Source of the DNA: Fundidesulfovibrio agrisoli | GTDB taxonomy: Bacteria > Desulfobacterota > Desulfovibrionia > Desulfovibrionales > Desulfovibrionaceae | Length of the DNA: 51,449 nucleotides | NCBI RefSeq assembly: GCF_022808715.1 | Contig: NZ_JAKZKX010000026.1 | Coordinates: 1-51,449 of the forward strand | Reading direction: 5' to 3' | In this document: positions 43,130 through 51,449 of the stretch, one piece after another | Numbering within the stretch: position 1 is the stretch's first letter | Layout of the letters: every line of letters begins with the position of its first letter | Notes under the pieces: generated by a model | What the model saw: only the letters and a program-made list of their open reading frames with translations | Databases searched by the model: none | Told to the model about the DNA's origin: nothing | Program-made: the position numbers and the translations under genes

Positions 43130-43564
43130 CTAGTGTCCGCCGCTGCCCACGATGCCGGAGGCGGCGATCGTCAGCACGATCACCTCGAGCAGAGCGATGA
43201 TCGCGAAGGAGGTGTCCTTCTTTTTCAGGAACGCCGGGATCAGCGGGATGTAGGCCACGATGGTCAGGCCGGCGAGCAGCGCGATCCCCAGGAAGTTGAG
43301 GAAGTCGCCCTTGGCGAGCAGCGTGGCCCAGCCCCAGCCCACGGGCACGTTGCCCTGCTCAAGATAGACCTTCACGGGCTGGCTCCAGAGCTGGACGATC
43401 TTGTCCATGGGCACGTGGGGGGTCATGAGGCCGGTCACGTAGAGGATGTAGGTGAGGGCCATCAGGGCCAGGCCGCCCCAGCAACCCCAGAACAGGAAGT
43501 CGGCGTAGAGGGTCTGCTCGGGCGGGGTTTCCACGCTCACGCAGGCATTGGTATTGTCAGCCAT
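43130..43564 (-). CDS. Small membrane protein linked to the TauE/SafE exporter
   Basis: 144 aa with three hydrophobic helices (~23-45, ~90-112, ~118-139) and a soluble loop between the first two (MTPHVPMDKIVQLWSQPVKVYLEQ). AAGGAG ribosome site. It lies 27 bases after the exporter and 13 bases before the PAS-AAA+ gene. Small DUF1634-like proteins often accompany TauE/SafE exporters; I cannot confirm the family. Confidence 0.72.
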   Translation of the reverse strand: MADNTNACVSVETPPEQTLYADFLFWGCWGGLALMALTYILYVTGLMTPHVPMDKIVQLWSQPVKVYLEQGNVPVGWGWATLLAKGDFLNFLGIALLAGLTIVAYIPLIPAFLKKKDTSFAIIALLEVIVLTIAASGIVGSGGH

Positions 43565-43591
43565 GATTCACTCCTTCTCAGATTGGGCGGA

Positions 43592-44566
43592 TTAGAGGCC
43601 CAGGCCCTTCATGAGCGCCTTGGCGCCGGAGAACAGCAGCACGCCGATGACCATGTACCGGATGAACTTCGGCTTGGCCTTGGCCAGCAGCTTCACGCCC
43701 GCGAACGAACCGAACATCAGGCCGATGACAGAGGGGATGGCCATCAGGGGGATGACGCAGCCCTGGTTCAGGTAGACCCAGGCGGCCGAGGTGTCCGTGA
43801 TGGACAGCAGGAACTTGGAGGTTCCCACGGAGATCTTCAGCGGAACGCCCATGACCAGGTTGAGCACCGGCACGTTGGCCCAACCGGCGCCCAGGCCGAA
43901 CATGCCCGCCATCACGCCGATGACGATGAACAGCAGCAGGCCGGGCAGGGTGCGGTGGGTCTTCCAGTCGATGACTTCGCAGGTGCCGGGGTCATAGTAG
44001 GCGCCGTTCATGCCCAGAGCCAGGCCGAGGGCGTCCTGCTTGGTGACCACGGGGCGCACCGTGTTCTTGGAGAACAGGAGCAGGCAGGCGATGAACAGGA
44101 TGGTGCCGCCCAGGGCCATCTGCACGATGTTGGTGGGCAGGGCCAGGCCGACCATGGCGCCCACGATGGCGCAACTGCTGGCGATGAGCGCCACGGGCAG
44201 GGCCAGGCGAAGGCTGGCCATGTTGCGCTTGAGCAGACCGGGGCCCGCGGCCAGCGCACCGGCCAGGGCCACCAGCAGGCCCGCGCCTCTCACGAAGTCC
44301 AGATGGAACGGGAAGAAGCCGCTCACCAGGGGGACGAACAGCACGCCGCCGCCCACGCCGGCCAGCACCGCGATGATGCCCAGCACGAAGCAGAACACCA
44401 ACAGAACGGCGGGCCACTGCCACCACGGGGCGTCGGGGGTTCCCGCCGCCTGGGAAACATCGGCCAACGCCTTGCCGCCGTCGGCGCCCGCGGCCAGGGC
44501 GATGGCCACCCAGGCCAGGCACAGGGCCAACACCACCATCGAAAGTCGCATCCATCTCGATTTCAT
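43592..44566 (-). CDS. TauE/SafE family sulfite/organosulfonate exporter
   Basis: 324 aa from the ATG at 44566. The N-terminus is hydrophobic; eight or so transmembrane helices follow, with GIIAVLAGVGGGVLFVPL and VIGVMAGMFGLGAGWANVPVLNLVMGVPLK, the two related family-defining segments. Members export sulfite, sulfoacetate or other anions, or take up taurine-derived sulfonates. In a sulfate reducer sulfite export or sulfonate handling would be plausible. First gene of the signalling cluster, with a sigma-54-like promoter in front. Confidence 0.88.
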   Translation of the reverse strand: MKSRWMRLSMVVLALCLAWVAIALAAGADGGKALADVSQAAGTPDAPWWQWPAVLLVFCFVLGIIAVLAGVGGGVLFVPLVSGFFPFHLDFVRGAGLLVALAGALAAGPGLLKRNMASLRLALPVALIASSCAIVGAMVGLALPTNIVQMALGGTILFIACLLLFSKNTVRPVVTKQDALGLALGMNGAYYDPGTCEVIDWKTHRTLPGLLLFIVIGVMAGMFGLGAGWANVPVLNLVMGVPLKISVGTSKFLLSITDTSAAWVYLNQGCVIPLMAIPSVIGLMFGSFAGVKLLAKAKPKFIRYMVIGVLLFSGAKALMKGLGL

Positions 44567-44655
44567 GTTTGCTCGCTCTCCCTTGCTTCCGAATTCATCC
44601 AGTACCGCACCGTTTGGATCGGGCGGCACGCCCCACGCTTGTTCCTTCCCGCACA

Positions 44656-44671
44656 ATCAAGAAGCGTACCA
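44656..44671 (-). promoter_or_regulatory. Candidate sigma-54 promoter of the TauE operon
   Basis: Minus-strand TGGTACG-N4-TTGAT is close to the consensus TGGCACG-N4-TTGCW. The weak point is GA in place of the near-invariant -12 GC. The predicted start point is ~44645, ~80 bases before the exporter ATG, and the tandem palindromes at 44723-44760 lie about 80-115 bases upstream of it, the usual distance for an enhancer. Confidence 0.5.
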
Positions 44672-44722
44672 GCAAAGTAACTCCATAATTCCAGATATTT
44701 GACATTTTACGGTCAACTGAAA

Positions 44723-44740
44723 GCGGCAAAAGTTTGCCGC
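44723..44740. promoter_or_regulatory. Operator palindrome 1, GCGGCA-N6-TGCCGC
   Basis: Perfect GCGGCAAAAGTTTGCCGC, 18 bp. Predicted enhancer site for the divergent sigma-54 activator. Starts 20 bp before copy 2, two helical turns. Confidence 0.8.
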
Positions 44741-44742
44741 TT

Positions 44743-44760
44743 GCGGCAAGGGGTTGCCGA
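44743..44760. promoter_or_regulatory. Operator palindrome 2
   Basis: GCGGCAAGGGGTTGCCGA, one base off the perfect palindrome. Paired with copy 1 on the same face of the helix. Confidence 0.75.
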
Positions 44761-44766
44761 TTTGGC

Positions 44767-44795
44767 TTTTCATTTCGAGGGGCAAGGGATATAAT
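44767..44795 (+). promoter_or_regulatory. Candidate sigma-70 promoter of the activator gene
   Basis: TTTTCA, a 17-base spacer and a perfect TATAAT at 44790-44795. The start point would be near 44802, just before palindrome 3, which would allow autorepression. Confidence 0.6.
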
Positions 44796-44805
44796 GCAGG
44801 GGTAA

Positions 44806-44823
44806 GCGGCATAAAATTGCCAC
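44806..44823. promoter_or_regulatory. Operator palindrome 3
   Basis: GCGGCATAAAATTGCCAC, one mismatch. Lies at about +5 to +22 of the predicted activator transcript. Confidence 0.7.
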
Positions 44824-44862
44824 CAGGATGGAGGCCTCCGCAATGCGAGGGAACCGGCCGCT

Positions 44863-45894
44863 ATGACCAGCGGCAAAAACCTGCCGTTACGGCTGCACCT
44901 GGACGACCTGCCCGAGGAGGGCGGGGGCGTCACGGCCGTGCTCATCGGTTCGCGCTCCATGCGCGACGCCCATCAGCTGGCCTCCAAGGTGGCGCCATCG
45001 GACGCGCCCATCCTGCTGCAGGGCGAATCCGGCACCGGCAAGGAGCTCTTCGCCAGGCTCATCCACACCCTCTCCAACAGGAAAGAGAAGCCTTTCATCC
45101 CCGTGAACTGCGGCGTGCTCAAGGGCGAACTCTTCGCGGACAAGTTCTTCGGGCACGAGGCCGGAGCCTTCACCGGGGCCTCGCGTCAGCAAAAGGGAAG
45201 CTTCGAGCTGGCCGGGGACGGCACGCTGTTTCTGGACGAGGTGGGCGAGATACCGCCCAACAACCAGGCCGACTTCCTGCGCGTGCTGGAGCAGCGCACC
45301 TTCCGCCGCCTGGGCGGCGAGCGCGACCTGCCCTTCGACGCCCGCATCGTGGCCGCCACCAACCGCAACCTGCTGGAGATGGTCCGCTCCGGGGACTTCC
45401 GGGCCGACCTCTACTACCGGCTCAACGTGGTGCCCGTCTCCCTTCCGCCGCTGCGCCAGCGCACGGACGACATCCCGCACCTGGCGGGCCACTTCCTGGA
45501 GCACTACGCCCACCGCTACCACCGCCCGGTTCCTGGCCTGGCTGAAGAATCTTTAGCGATCCTCGGCAAGTACGCCTGGCCCGGCAACGCGCGCGAGTTG
45601 CGCAACATGATCGAGCGGCTTGTGCTGGTGCATCCCGGAGGCAGCATAGAGCCCGACGACCTGCCCCCCGAGGTGCACAACAGCCCCCTGGCCCACAGCG
45701 CGGAGCCCCCGGGCCCGGAGAGCATGCTCCTGGAGGCTGCGGTGCGCGACGCCGAGATCAAGGCCATCTTCCGCGCCTTCAGGCACGCCCAGGGCAGCAA
45801 AGCCAAGACAGCTGAAATACTGGGTATTTCTCCCAGAACGCTGCGCTACAAGCTCAGTGAATACGGATTGGAACTGGACCGGACGGCCCGCTGA
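44863..45894 (+). CDS. Sigma-54 activator without a sensor domain (PspF-like architecture)
   Basis: 343 aa. Only ~25 residues precede the AAA+ domain. Walker A GESGTGKE (54-61), an intact GAFTGA (101-106), Walker B TLFLDEVGE and the R-finger region FRADLYYRLNVVP are present, and a Fis-type helix-turn-helix closes the protein (KTAEILGISPRTLRYKLSEYG). No receiver, PAS or GAF input domain, so activity must be set by another protein or by concentration. It stands divergent from the TauE/SafE operon and its own gene start contains an operator palindrome. It is the obvious candidate to bind the GCGGCA-N6-TGCCGC sites. Confidence 0.9.
   Translation: MTSGKNLPLRLHLDDLPEEGGGVTAVLIGSRSMRDAHQLASKVAPSDAPILLQGESGTGKELFARLIHTLSNRKEKPFIPVNCGVLKGELFADKFFGHEAGAFTGASRQQKGSFELAGDGTLFLDEVGEIPPNNQADFLRVLEQRTFRRLGGERDLPFDARIVAATNRNLLEMVRSGDFRADLYYRLNVVPVSLPPLRQRTDDIPHLAGHFLEHYAHRYHRPVPGLAEESLAILGKYAWPGNARELRNMIERLVLVHPGGSIEPDDLPPEVHNSPLAHSAEPPGPESMLLEAAVRDAEIKAIFRAFRHAQGSKAKTAEILGISPRTLRYKLSEYGLELDRTAR
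44870..44887. promoter_or_regulatory. Operator palindrome 4, within the activator coding start
   Basis: GCGGCAAAAACCTGCCGT, one mismatch, codons 3-9 of the activator gene. Binding here could block transcript elongation. Confidence 0.65.
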
Positions 45895-45956
45895 AAAAAG
45901 AATTCGCAAAGATTCAGGGTCGGTGGGATTACCGCCGCGCAAGGCGATGCGGCGTA

Positions 45957-45974
45957 GCGGCAAAATCTTGCCGC
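45957..45974. promoter_or_regulatory. Operator palindrome 5, downstream of the activator gene
   Basis: GCGGCAAAATCTTGCCGC, a perfect palindrome in the gap between the activator and a convergent receiver gene. The gap (45895-46001) holds no other feature. Confidence 0.7.
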
Positions 45975-46001
45975 AAGGGTGGGGTCGGCCCCTCGGGCGG
46001 C

Positions 46002-46400
46002 CTAGGCCGAGGCGGCCACGGGCATGGCGACGCCCCCCCCGGGGCTGAAGCGTTCCACCATGCGGACCACGGACCGCTCGTCCAGGGGCTTGCGCATCAC
46101 GGCGTCGGCCCCGAACTCCATGGCGTAGTCCAGGTAGTCGAAATTGTAGGCCGCGCCCCCGTTGGACATGGCGATGACCGTGATCCCGGAATTATAGTCC
46201 TTCACGTCCAGCACGATCTGCAGCCCGGAACGACGGCAGAGGAAGATGTCCGTGATGACCATGTCCACCCCTCCCTCCTGCTTGATGAGGTCGAGGCAAT
46301 AGAGGTCGTCGGACAGGATGACGTCATGGCCGTTTTTGATCAGGATTTCCGCGATGCTGGTCGCGGATTCCATGTTGTCTTCGACGATCATTATGCGCAC
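46002..46400 (-). CDS. Stand-alone receiver-domain protein
   Basis: 132 aa from the GTG at 46400, chosen because AAGGAG stands six bases before it; a longer GTG start at 46427 is less likely. Receiver residues are VEDN, D51 in VITDIFLCRRSG, and K104 in VMRKPLDERS. The conserved switch Thr/Ser region reads IAMSNGG. No output domain. Convergent with the sigma-54 activator and next to operator 5, but not evidently part of that operon. Confidence 0.8.
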   Translation of the reverse strand: MRIMIVEDNMESATSIAEILIKNGHDVILSDDLYCLDLIKQEGGVDMVITDIFLCRRSGLQIVLDVKDYNSGITVIAMSNGGAAYNFDYLDYAMEFGADAVMRKPLDERSVVRMVERFSPGGGVAMPVAASA

Positions 46401-46659
46401 CGTTTTCTCCTTATGGTCGCCTCTCACCTGGAGGTACAGCGCTTCTTGTGCGCATAGTTGGCTATCGGACGGTTTTCGTCCAGTAGGGAAACCCTACTCT
46501 TGGCGGGCGGTTTTGGGGTAGTTGGCAGAAGGCTTTGATTTTCGAACAGTTGGCGATTTATGTTGCCCTTTCCGGTGAAGTGGCGGTAGTTTGCGGCATG
46601 AAAACCCACGCATTCTCCCCTCGCCCGGCCGGGCCCGGAAGCCCAGCCGGGAGTTCCGT
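46401..46659. other. AT-richer intergenic region with a small hairpin and repeated GTTGGC
   Basis: A perfect GTAGGG-AAA-CCCTAC hairpin lies at 46483-46497. AGTTGGC occurs three times (near 46456, 46516 and 46545). These may be half-sites or the start of the receiver-gene leader. No gene is visible. Confidence 0.45.
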
Positions 46660-46920
46660 TTGAGCGCCTGCGTCGGCTGCGGCTGGTGCTGCCTGAACGA
46701 CCAGTGCGTCGAATCGCGCATCCTTTACGGTTACAAACGGCGCTGCCCGGAAATCCACTGGGACGCCGGCCTGAAGCTCTATCGCTGCGGGTTCTCCGGC
46801 TCGCAACGCATGCGCCTGCTGCTGGCCATGGGCGAAGGCTGCTGCGCCCCGCTCAACTCCTGGCGGGACGACGTGCGCGACCGCGACGCCCAATACCCCC
46901 CGGACGACGGCCCCTATTGA
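46660..46920 (+). CDS. Small cysteine-rich protein, 86 aa
   Basis: TTG start after a GGGAG ribosome site; an upstream in-frame ATG would add a poor N-terminus. SACVGCGWCCLNDQC is a compact cysteine knuckle, with a further CPEIHW, YRCGFSG and EGCCAPLNSW. The eight or nine cysteines recall YkgJ-like or small Fe-S/zinc proteins. Function unknown. Confidence 0.6.
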   Translation: MSACVGCGWCCLNDQCVESRILYGYKRRCPEIHWDAGLKLYRCGFSGSQRMRLLLAMGEGCCAPLNSWRDDVRDRDAQYPPDDGPY

Positions 46921-46933
46921 GCCCGCCCTCCCC

Positions 46934-48352
<1,419 letters not shown>

Positions 48353-48679
48353 CTGCGGTCTCCTGGAGCCGCCCAGCGGGCCGGGTGGCGGCCGGGTGGC
48401 GGGATGGGGTCGCCTGCATATATGATCGAGCCGGGCTGCGGGGTCAACACAAGTCCGATGTCGCTGGGGCTTCCATGGAGCACGCCGCGCAAACCCGGCC
48501 CTGGCGCAACACCCTGGAATTGCCCCTCCTGGCCGCATGGAGCCAACAGGAATCGACCGCCCGGCGCGGCCAGGCTTTTTCCAGGCACGGCGTGTCCTAA
48601 TTGAAACTTGACCATCTTCTTCGGGATTCACTACATGAGCACAAGATCGCCGATGAACCGCCTGCACCGGGAGGGTCCC
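48353..48679. other. Divergent intergenic region before gnd and the secreted-protein operon
   Basis: On the minus strand TTGACC (48442-48447) with an AT-rich CATATATG ~17 bases downstream could be the gnd promoter. Toward the plus-strand operon a second TTGACC occurs at 48608 with a poor -10. No gene or strong hairpin seen. Confidence 0.4.
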
Positions 48680-49291
48680 ATGCTCCGCACGACCGCTATC
48701 TCCGCCTGCCTACTGCTCCTCGCCCTTTTGTCCCCCGCGCACGCCGCCAGCGAAAAGGCCCAGGAGCTGCGCAAGGCCGACGGCCTGGTGGCCTTCACCC
48801 CGCCGGACTCCTTCCTCGCCGGGCTGTTCATCGCCGACGAGATGGAGCCGCACTTCCTCTTCGGCACCGTGAAGGACTTCCAAACCTCCCGTAAATGCCC
48901 CACCGCCTGGCTCATCGAGGAGGGCGAGAAGGCCCGCATCGGCAAGCCAGCCGATTCCGGAGCCCCCCTGGAATACACCCTCTACCTGGAGGAGGACTGC
49001 CCCGGCGGCGTGGTCCACTACGTCTTCGTGGACCAGAGCGCCATGACCCCCCAGCAGTGGATCGAGTGGCGCAAGCAGTTCCACAAGAGCAAGGCCGAAG
49101 GCGAGTACGGGGCCACCAGGGAGCGCATGGAGAAGGCCGTGTCCGGGGGCTCGAAGATGGGCGGCGAGCTGCGCTTCATCATGGTCGACGGGCAGCTGGG
49201 CCAGGGCAAGACGCCCGAGCAGGCCCTGCGCCAGGACATGAACTTCCAGCCCTGCTACGACCTCAAGCAGGGCGCCAAGCTCGGCCAGTAG
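48680..49291 (+). CDS. Secreted hypothetical protein, ~203 aa
   Basis: Begins MLRTTAISACLLLLALLSPAHAA, a signal peptide. The mature domain is mixed alpha/beta with two or three cysteines (RKCPTAWL, EEDCPGG, FQPCYDL), a YVFVDQSAMTPQQWIEWRKQFHKS helix and a C-terminal PEQALRQDMNFQP. Family not recognised. A GGGAGGG ribosome site supports the ATG at 48680. First gene of a three-gene unit with a membrane-anchored protein and a Tat-exported DUF362 protein. Confidence 0.72.
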   Translation: MLRTTAISACLLLLALLSPAHAASEKAQELRKADGLVAFTPPDSFLAGLFIADEMEPHFLFGTVKDFQTSRKCPTAWLIEEGEKARIGKPADSGAPLEYTLYLEEDCPGGVVHYVFVDQSAMTPQQWIEWRKQFHKSKAEGEYGATRERMEKAVSGGSKMGGELRFIMVDGQLGQGKTPEQALRQDMNFQPCYDLKQGAKLGQ

Positions 49292-49299
49292 GCTTTCCC

Positions 49300-50328
49300 G
49301 TGGCAAGAGTGCGCACAAGCGGGGCCGAAAGAATGACGGGGCTGGCCGTGCTGGCCCTGCTCGCCTGCGTGGCGGCATGGCTCGCCGTGCGGCAGGCCGA
49401 CTTCAACCCCGCCGTGATCGTGGCCATGAACCACCCCAAGGGGGCCGGGCGCATCGTGAGCGGGCAGCAGGGCGCGGCCCTGTCGCAGAGCGCGGGCTAT
49501 CTGGCCGACGTGCAGGGCTATACGGCGCTCTCCGAGCTTGAGAGCTACAACCCCGAGACTCTTTCCGACAAGATCGACGGCAAGGCCGAGCTGTACCTGG
49601 CCTCCAACTTCCAGGAGATGGCCTGCCGGGCATTCTCCGTGGCGGACGCACGGGCCGAGGTGTTCGTCTACGCCATGGAGTCCCCCAAGGACGCTTTCGC
49701 CGTGTTCAGCGGCCAGCGCCGCCCCGGTGCCGATCAACTGACCCTGGCGCAGAACGCCTACGCCACCGAGAACGCGCTCTTCCTGACCAAGGGCCGCTTC
49801 TACCTGGAGCTCGTGGCGGACCACGCCTCCCCCGAGTTGCGCCCCGCGCTGGAGAGCCTGGCCCAGACCCTGCTCGCAGCCCTGCCCGAGGACGCGGCGC
49901 AAAAATCCGAAGCGGAGCTCTTCCCCGCCGAAGGCCTCCGGGCGGACAGCGTGCGCCTTGCCGTGAGCGACGCCCTGGGCATGGAGGGGCTGGAGAACGT
50001 CTACACCGCCGAGTACGCCCTTCCTTCCGGGGAAGCGGCGGCCTTCCTGGCCCGGCGCGAGAACGCCGCCCAGGCCCGGGCTCAGGCCGAAGCCTATGCG
50101 GCCTTCCTGACGGGCAACGGGTTCAAGCCCGTCCCCCCCGGCCCGGACACGGCCGGGCTGCCCGAGGGCGCGCGCGTGCTGGCCCTGGAGGACATGATCC
50201 AGGTGGTGATGACCAGGGGGCCGGTGCTGGCGGGCGTGCACGACTCCGTGAACCGGGCCGCCGCCCTGGAACTGGCCCGCGTCCTGGGGAACGCCCTGGC
50301 CAAATCCCCCGAGGAGAACAAGCCGTGA
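49300..50328 (+). CDS. Membrane-anchored DUF6599-like protein
   Basis: About 342 aa; GTG at 49300 or 49309, or ATG at 49333. The N-terminal hydrophobic helix (TGLAVLALLACVAAWLAV) looks like a signal anchor. The large extracytoplasmic domain has two similar halves, each with a YxAEYALPSG or ELYLASNFQEMACRAFSV type strand region. The protein precedes a DUF362 gene with a 4-base GTGA overlap, and such pairs are seen in Desulfobacterota. I regard DUF6599 as likely, not certain. Confidence 0.6.
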   Translation: MARVRTSGAERMTGLAVLALLACVAAWLAVRQADFNPAVIVAMNHPKGAGRIVSGQQGAALSQSAGYLADVQGYTALSELESYNPETLSDKIDGKAELYLASNFQEMACRAFSVADARAEVFVYAMESPKDAFAVFSGQRRPGADQLTLAQNAYATENALFLTKGRFYLELVADHASPELRPALESLAQTLLAALPEDAAQKSEAELFPAEGLRADSVRLAVSDALGMEGLENVYTAEYALPSGEAAAFLARRENAAQARAQAEAYAAFLTGNGFKPVPPGPDTAGLPEGARVLALEDMIQVVMTRGPVLAGVHDSVNRAAALELARVLGNALAKSPEENKP

Positions 50329-51350
50329 GCACCACCGGCCCCGATCCCGCCTTTCCGCCCGGCGAGGGCATGAAGCGCCGCGAGTTCCTCAAGCGCGTGG
50401 CCGGGGCCTCGGCCGTGGCCGTGGGCGCCTGCGGCCTGGGTTTGGCCCTGCGCGACCCCTCGGGGCCGTCGGCCCTGCCCGAGCTCAAGGCCCTGCCCGG
50501 CCTGGGCGACTACTCCGTGAAGGACCGCCCCTCCGGCAGCCCGCGCATGGCCGTGGTGCGCGGGGCGGACCGCGCCGCCATGTTCGAGCAGGGCATGAAG
50601 GCCCTGGGCGGCATGGAGCAATTCGTCAAGAAGGGCGACCGCGTGCTCATCAAGGTCAACGCGGCCTTCGCCTCCCCGGCGTCGCTGGGGGCCACCACCC
50701 ACCCCGAGCTGCTGGCGGCCGTGGCCGCCGCCTGCGCCAAGGCGGGCGCGGCAAGCGTGGGCGTGACCGACAACCCCATCAACAACCCGGAGAGCTGCTT
50801 CGAGATCGCCGGGCTGGCCGGGGCCGCCCGCCAGAGCGGCGCGAAGATCATCATCCCCCGGGCCGGGCTGTTCGCGCCCGCCACCCTGCCCGGCGCCAGG
50901 CTCATCAAGGACTGGCCCGTGCTGGCCGGGGCCTTCGCGGGCGTGACCAGGCTCATCACCCTCTCTCCGGTGAAGGACCACGCCCGGGCCGGGGCCTCCA
51001 TGTCGCTCAAGAACATGTACGGGCTGCTTGGCGGCAGGCGAAACGTCTTCCACCAGGACATCAACGCCATCATCACCGAGCTTTCCATGCTGGCCAGGCC
51101 CACGCTCAGCGTGCTGGACGGCACCGTCTCCATGATGACCAACGGCCCCACGGGCGGCTCCCTGTCGGACCTCAAGGCCACCAACATGCTCGTGCTGACC
51201 ACCGACCCCGTGGCGGGCGACGCCTTCGGCGCGGGCCTGCTGGGGCGCACCCTGGAGGACATCCCCTACATCCGCATGGCCCAGGCCGCCGGGGCGGGCA
51301 CGGCGGACTTCGCCTCCCTGAACCCCATCTACCTGGACTCGGGAGCCTAG
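50325..51350 (+). CDS. Tat-exported DUF362 protein
   Basis: 341 aa from a GTG overlapping the preceding stop by 4 bases; the ATG at 50370 is also possible. A twin-arginine signal KRREFLKRVAGASAVAVGA is clear at residues ~17-36. The mature part has the DUF362 pattern VLIKVNAAFASPASLGATTHPELLAAV, KDHARAGASMSLKNMYGLLGGRRNVFHQDI and DPVAGDAFGAGLLG. The family is of unknown function; Tat export suggests a folded, cofactor-bearing product. No ferredoxin motif is visible. Confidence 0.85.
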   Translation: MSTTGPDPAFPPGEGMKRREFLKRVAGASAVAVGACGLGLALRDPSGPSALPELKALPGLGDYSVKDRPSGSPRMAVVRGADRAAMFEQGMKALGGMEQFVKKGDRVLIKVNAAFASPASLGATTHPELLAAVAAACAKAGAASVGVTDNPINNPESCFEIAGLAGAARQSGAKIIIPRAGLFAPATLPGARLIKDWPVLAGAFAGVTRLITLSPVKDHARAGASMSLKNMYGLLGGRRNVFHQDINAIITELSMLARPTLSVLDGTVSMMTNGPTGGSLSDLKATNMLVLTTDPVAGDAFGAGLLGRTLEDIPYIRMAQAAGAGTADFASLNPIYLDSGA

Positions 51351-51380
51351 CCGTGCGCGCCGCCGACCAGCACCCCATGA

Positions 51381-51420
51381 GGGATTCCAAAGGGCGCAGC
51401 CCTTTGGCCGCCGGAGGCCC
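51381..51420. repeat. Intergenic REP-like hairpin repeat, copy 2
   Basis: GGGATTCCAAAGGG, a short loop, CCCTTTGG and then CCGCCGGAGGC. It matches the opening hairpin and the closing tail of the copy at 110-174 but lacks that copy's middle second hairpin. Lies after the DUF362 gene. Confidence 0.65.
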
Positions 51421-51449
51421 CTCCCCACTTTCAGGCTCCGGCCCGGGCC

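Overview
The window is a GC-rich, densely coded bacterial segment that fits the order Desulfovibrionales (sulfate-reducing Desulfobacterota). The best single clue is the 126-aa protein at 1774-2154, which closely resembles the small FMN-binding protein known from Desulfovibrio vulgaris. Several sigma-54 type regulators, a TauE/SafE exporter, rhodanese proteins and a rubrerythrin-like domain agree with that placement. No rRNA, tRNA, CRISPR array or intact insertion sequence was seen. The assignment to order is an inference from gene content, not a database result.

Layout. 1-9.5 kb: a MocR-type regulator, the FMN-binding protein, a kinase/lipoprotein/sigma-54 regulator trio ordered like glrK-qseG-glrR, a PH-domain membrane protein, two very small ORFs, a rhomboid protease, an AI-2E type permease and a 124-bp inverted-repeat element. 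9.5-12 kb: a DUF4079-like membrane protein, a SagB-type flavoprotein and a methyltransferase in one tight unit. 12-17.8 kb: a biotin operon bioB-bioF-(bioH-like)-bioC-bioDA whose last gene fuses BioD and BioA, ending in a strong hairpin. 17.8-25 kb: sulfurtransferase genes, including a rhodanese-rubrerythrin fusion, then YccF, TlyA, threonine synthase, a DUF456 protein and a small nucleotidyltransferase module. 25-32.2 kb: phenylacetate-CoA ligase, rpsF-rpsR-rplI-dnaB, and an operon joining a partner-switch pair (anti-sigma ATPase and STAS protein) to a dynamin-like GTPase. 32.3-35.8 kb: YkgJ-like, stand-alone HldE adenylyltransferase, and envelope proteins. 35.8-37.2 kb: an AT-richer islet with one unrecognised membrane protein.

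37.2-46 kb is the most unusual part. Nine same-strand genes run without a clear break from a TauE/SafE exporter through a small membrane protein, a PAS-AAA+ protein that has lost sigma-54 contact and DNA-binding parts, a NifX-like protein, a Cache histidine kinase, a receiver protein, a ChpT-like phosphotransferase candidate, a second receiver and a receiver-kinase fusion. Divergent from it is a sensorless sigma-54 activator. Four copies of an 18-bp palindrome, GCGGCA-N6-TGCCGC, sit between and at the start of the divergent genes, and a fifth lies just past the activator gene. A sigma-54-like promoter stands about 100 bp from the first pair of palindromes. I infer that the activator binds these sites, drives the exporter/signalling operon and limits its own expression.

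46-51.4 kb: a lone receiver protein, a small cysteine-rich protein, decarboxylating 6-phosphogluconate dehydrogenase, and a three-gene secreted/Tat unit ending in a DUF362 protein. Related short repeats lie close to both ends of the window.
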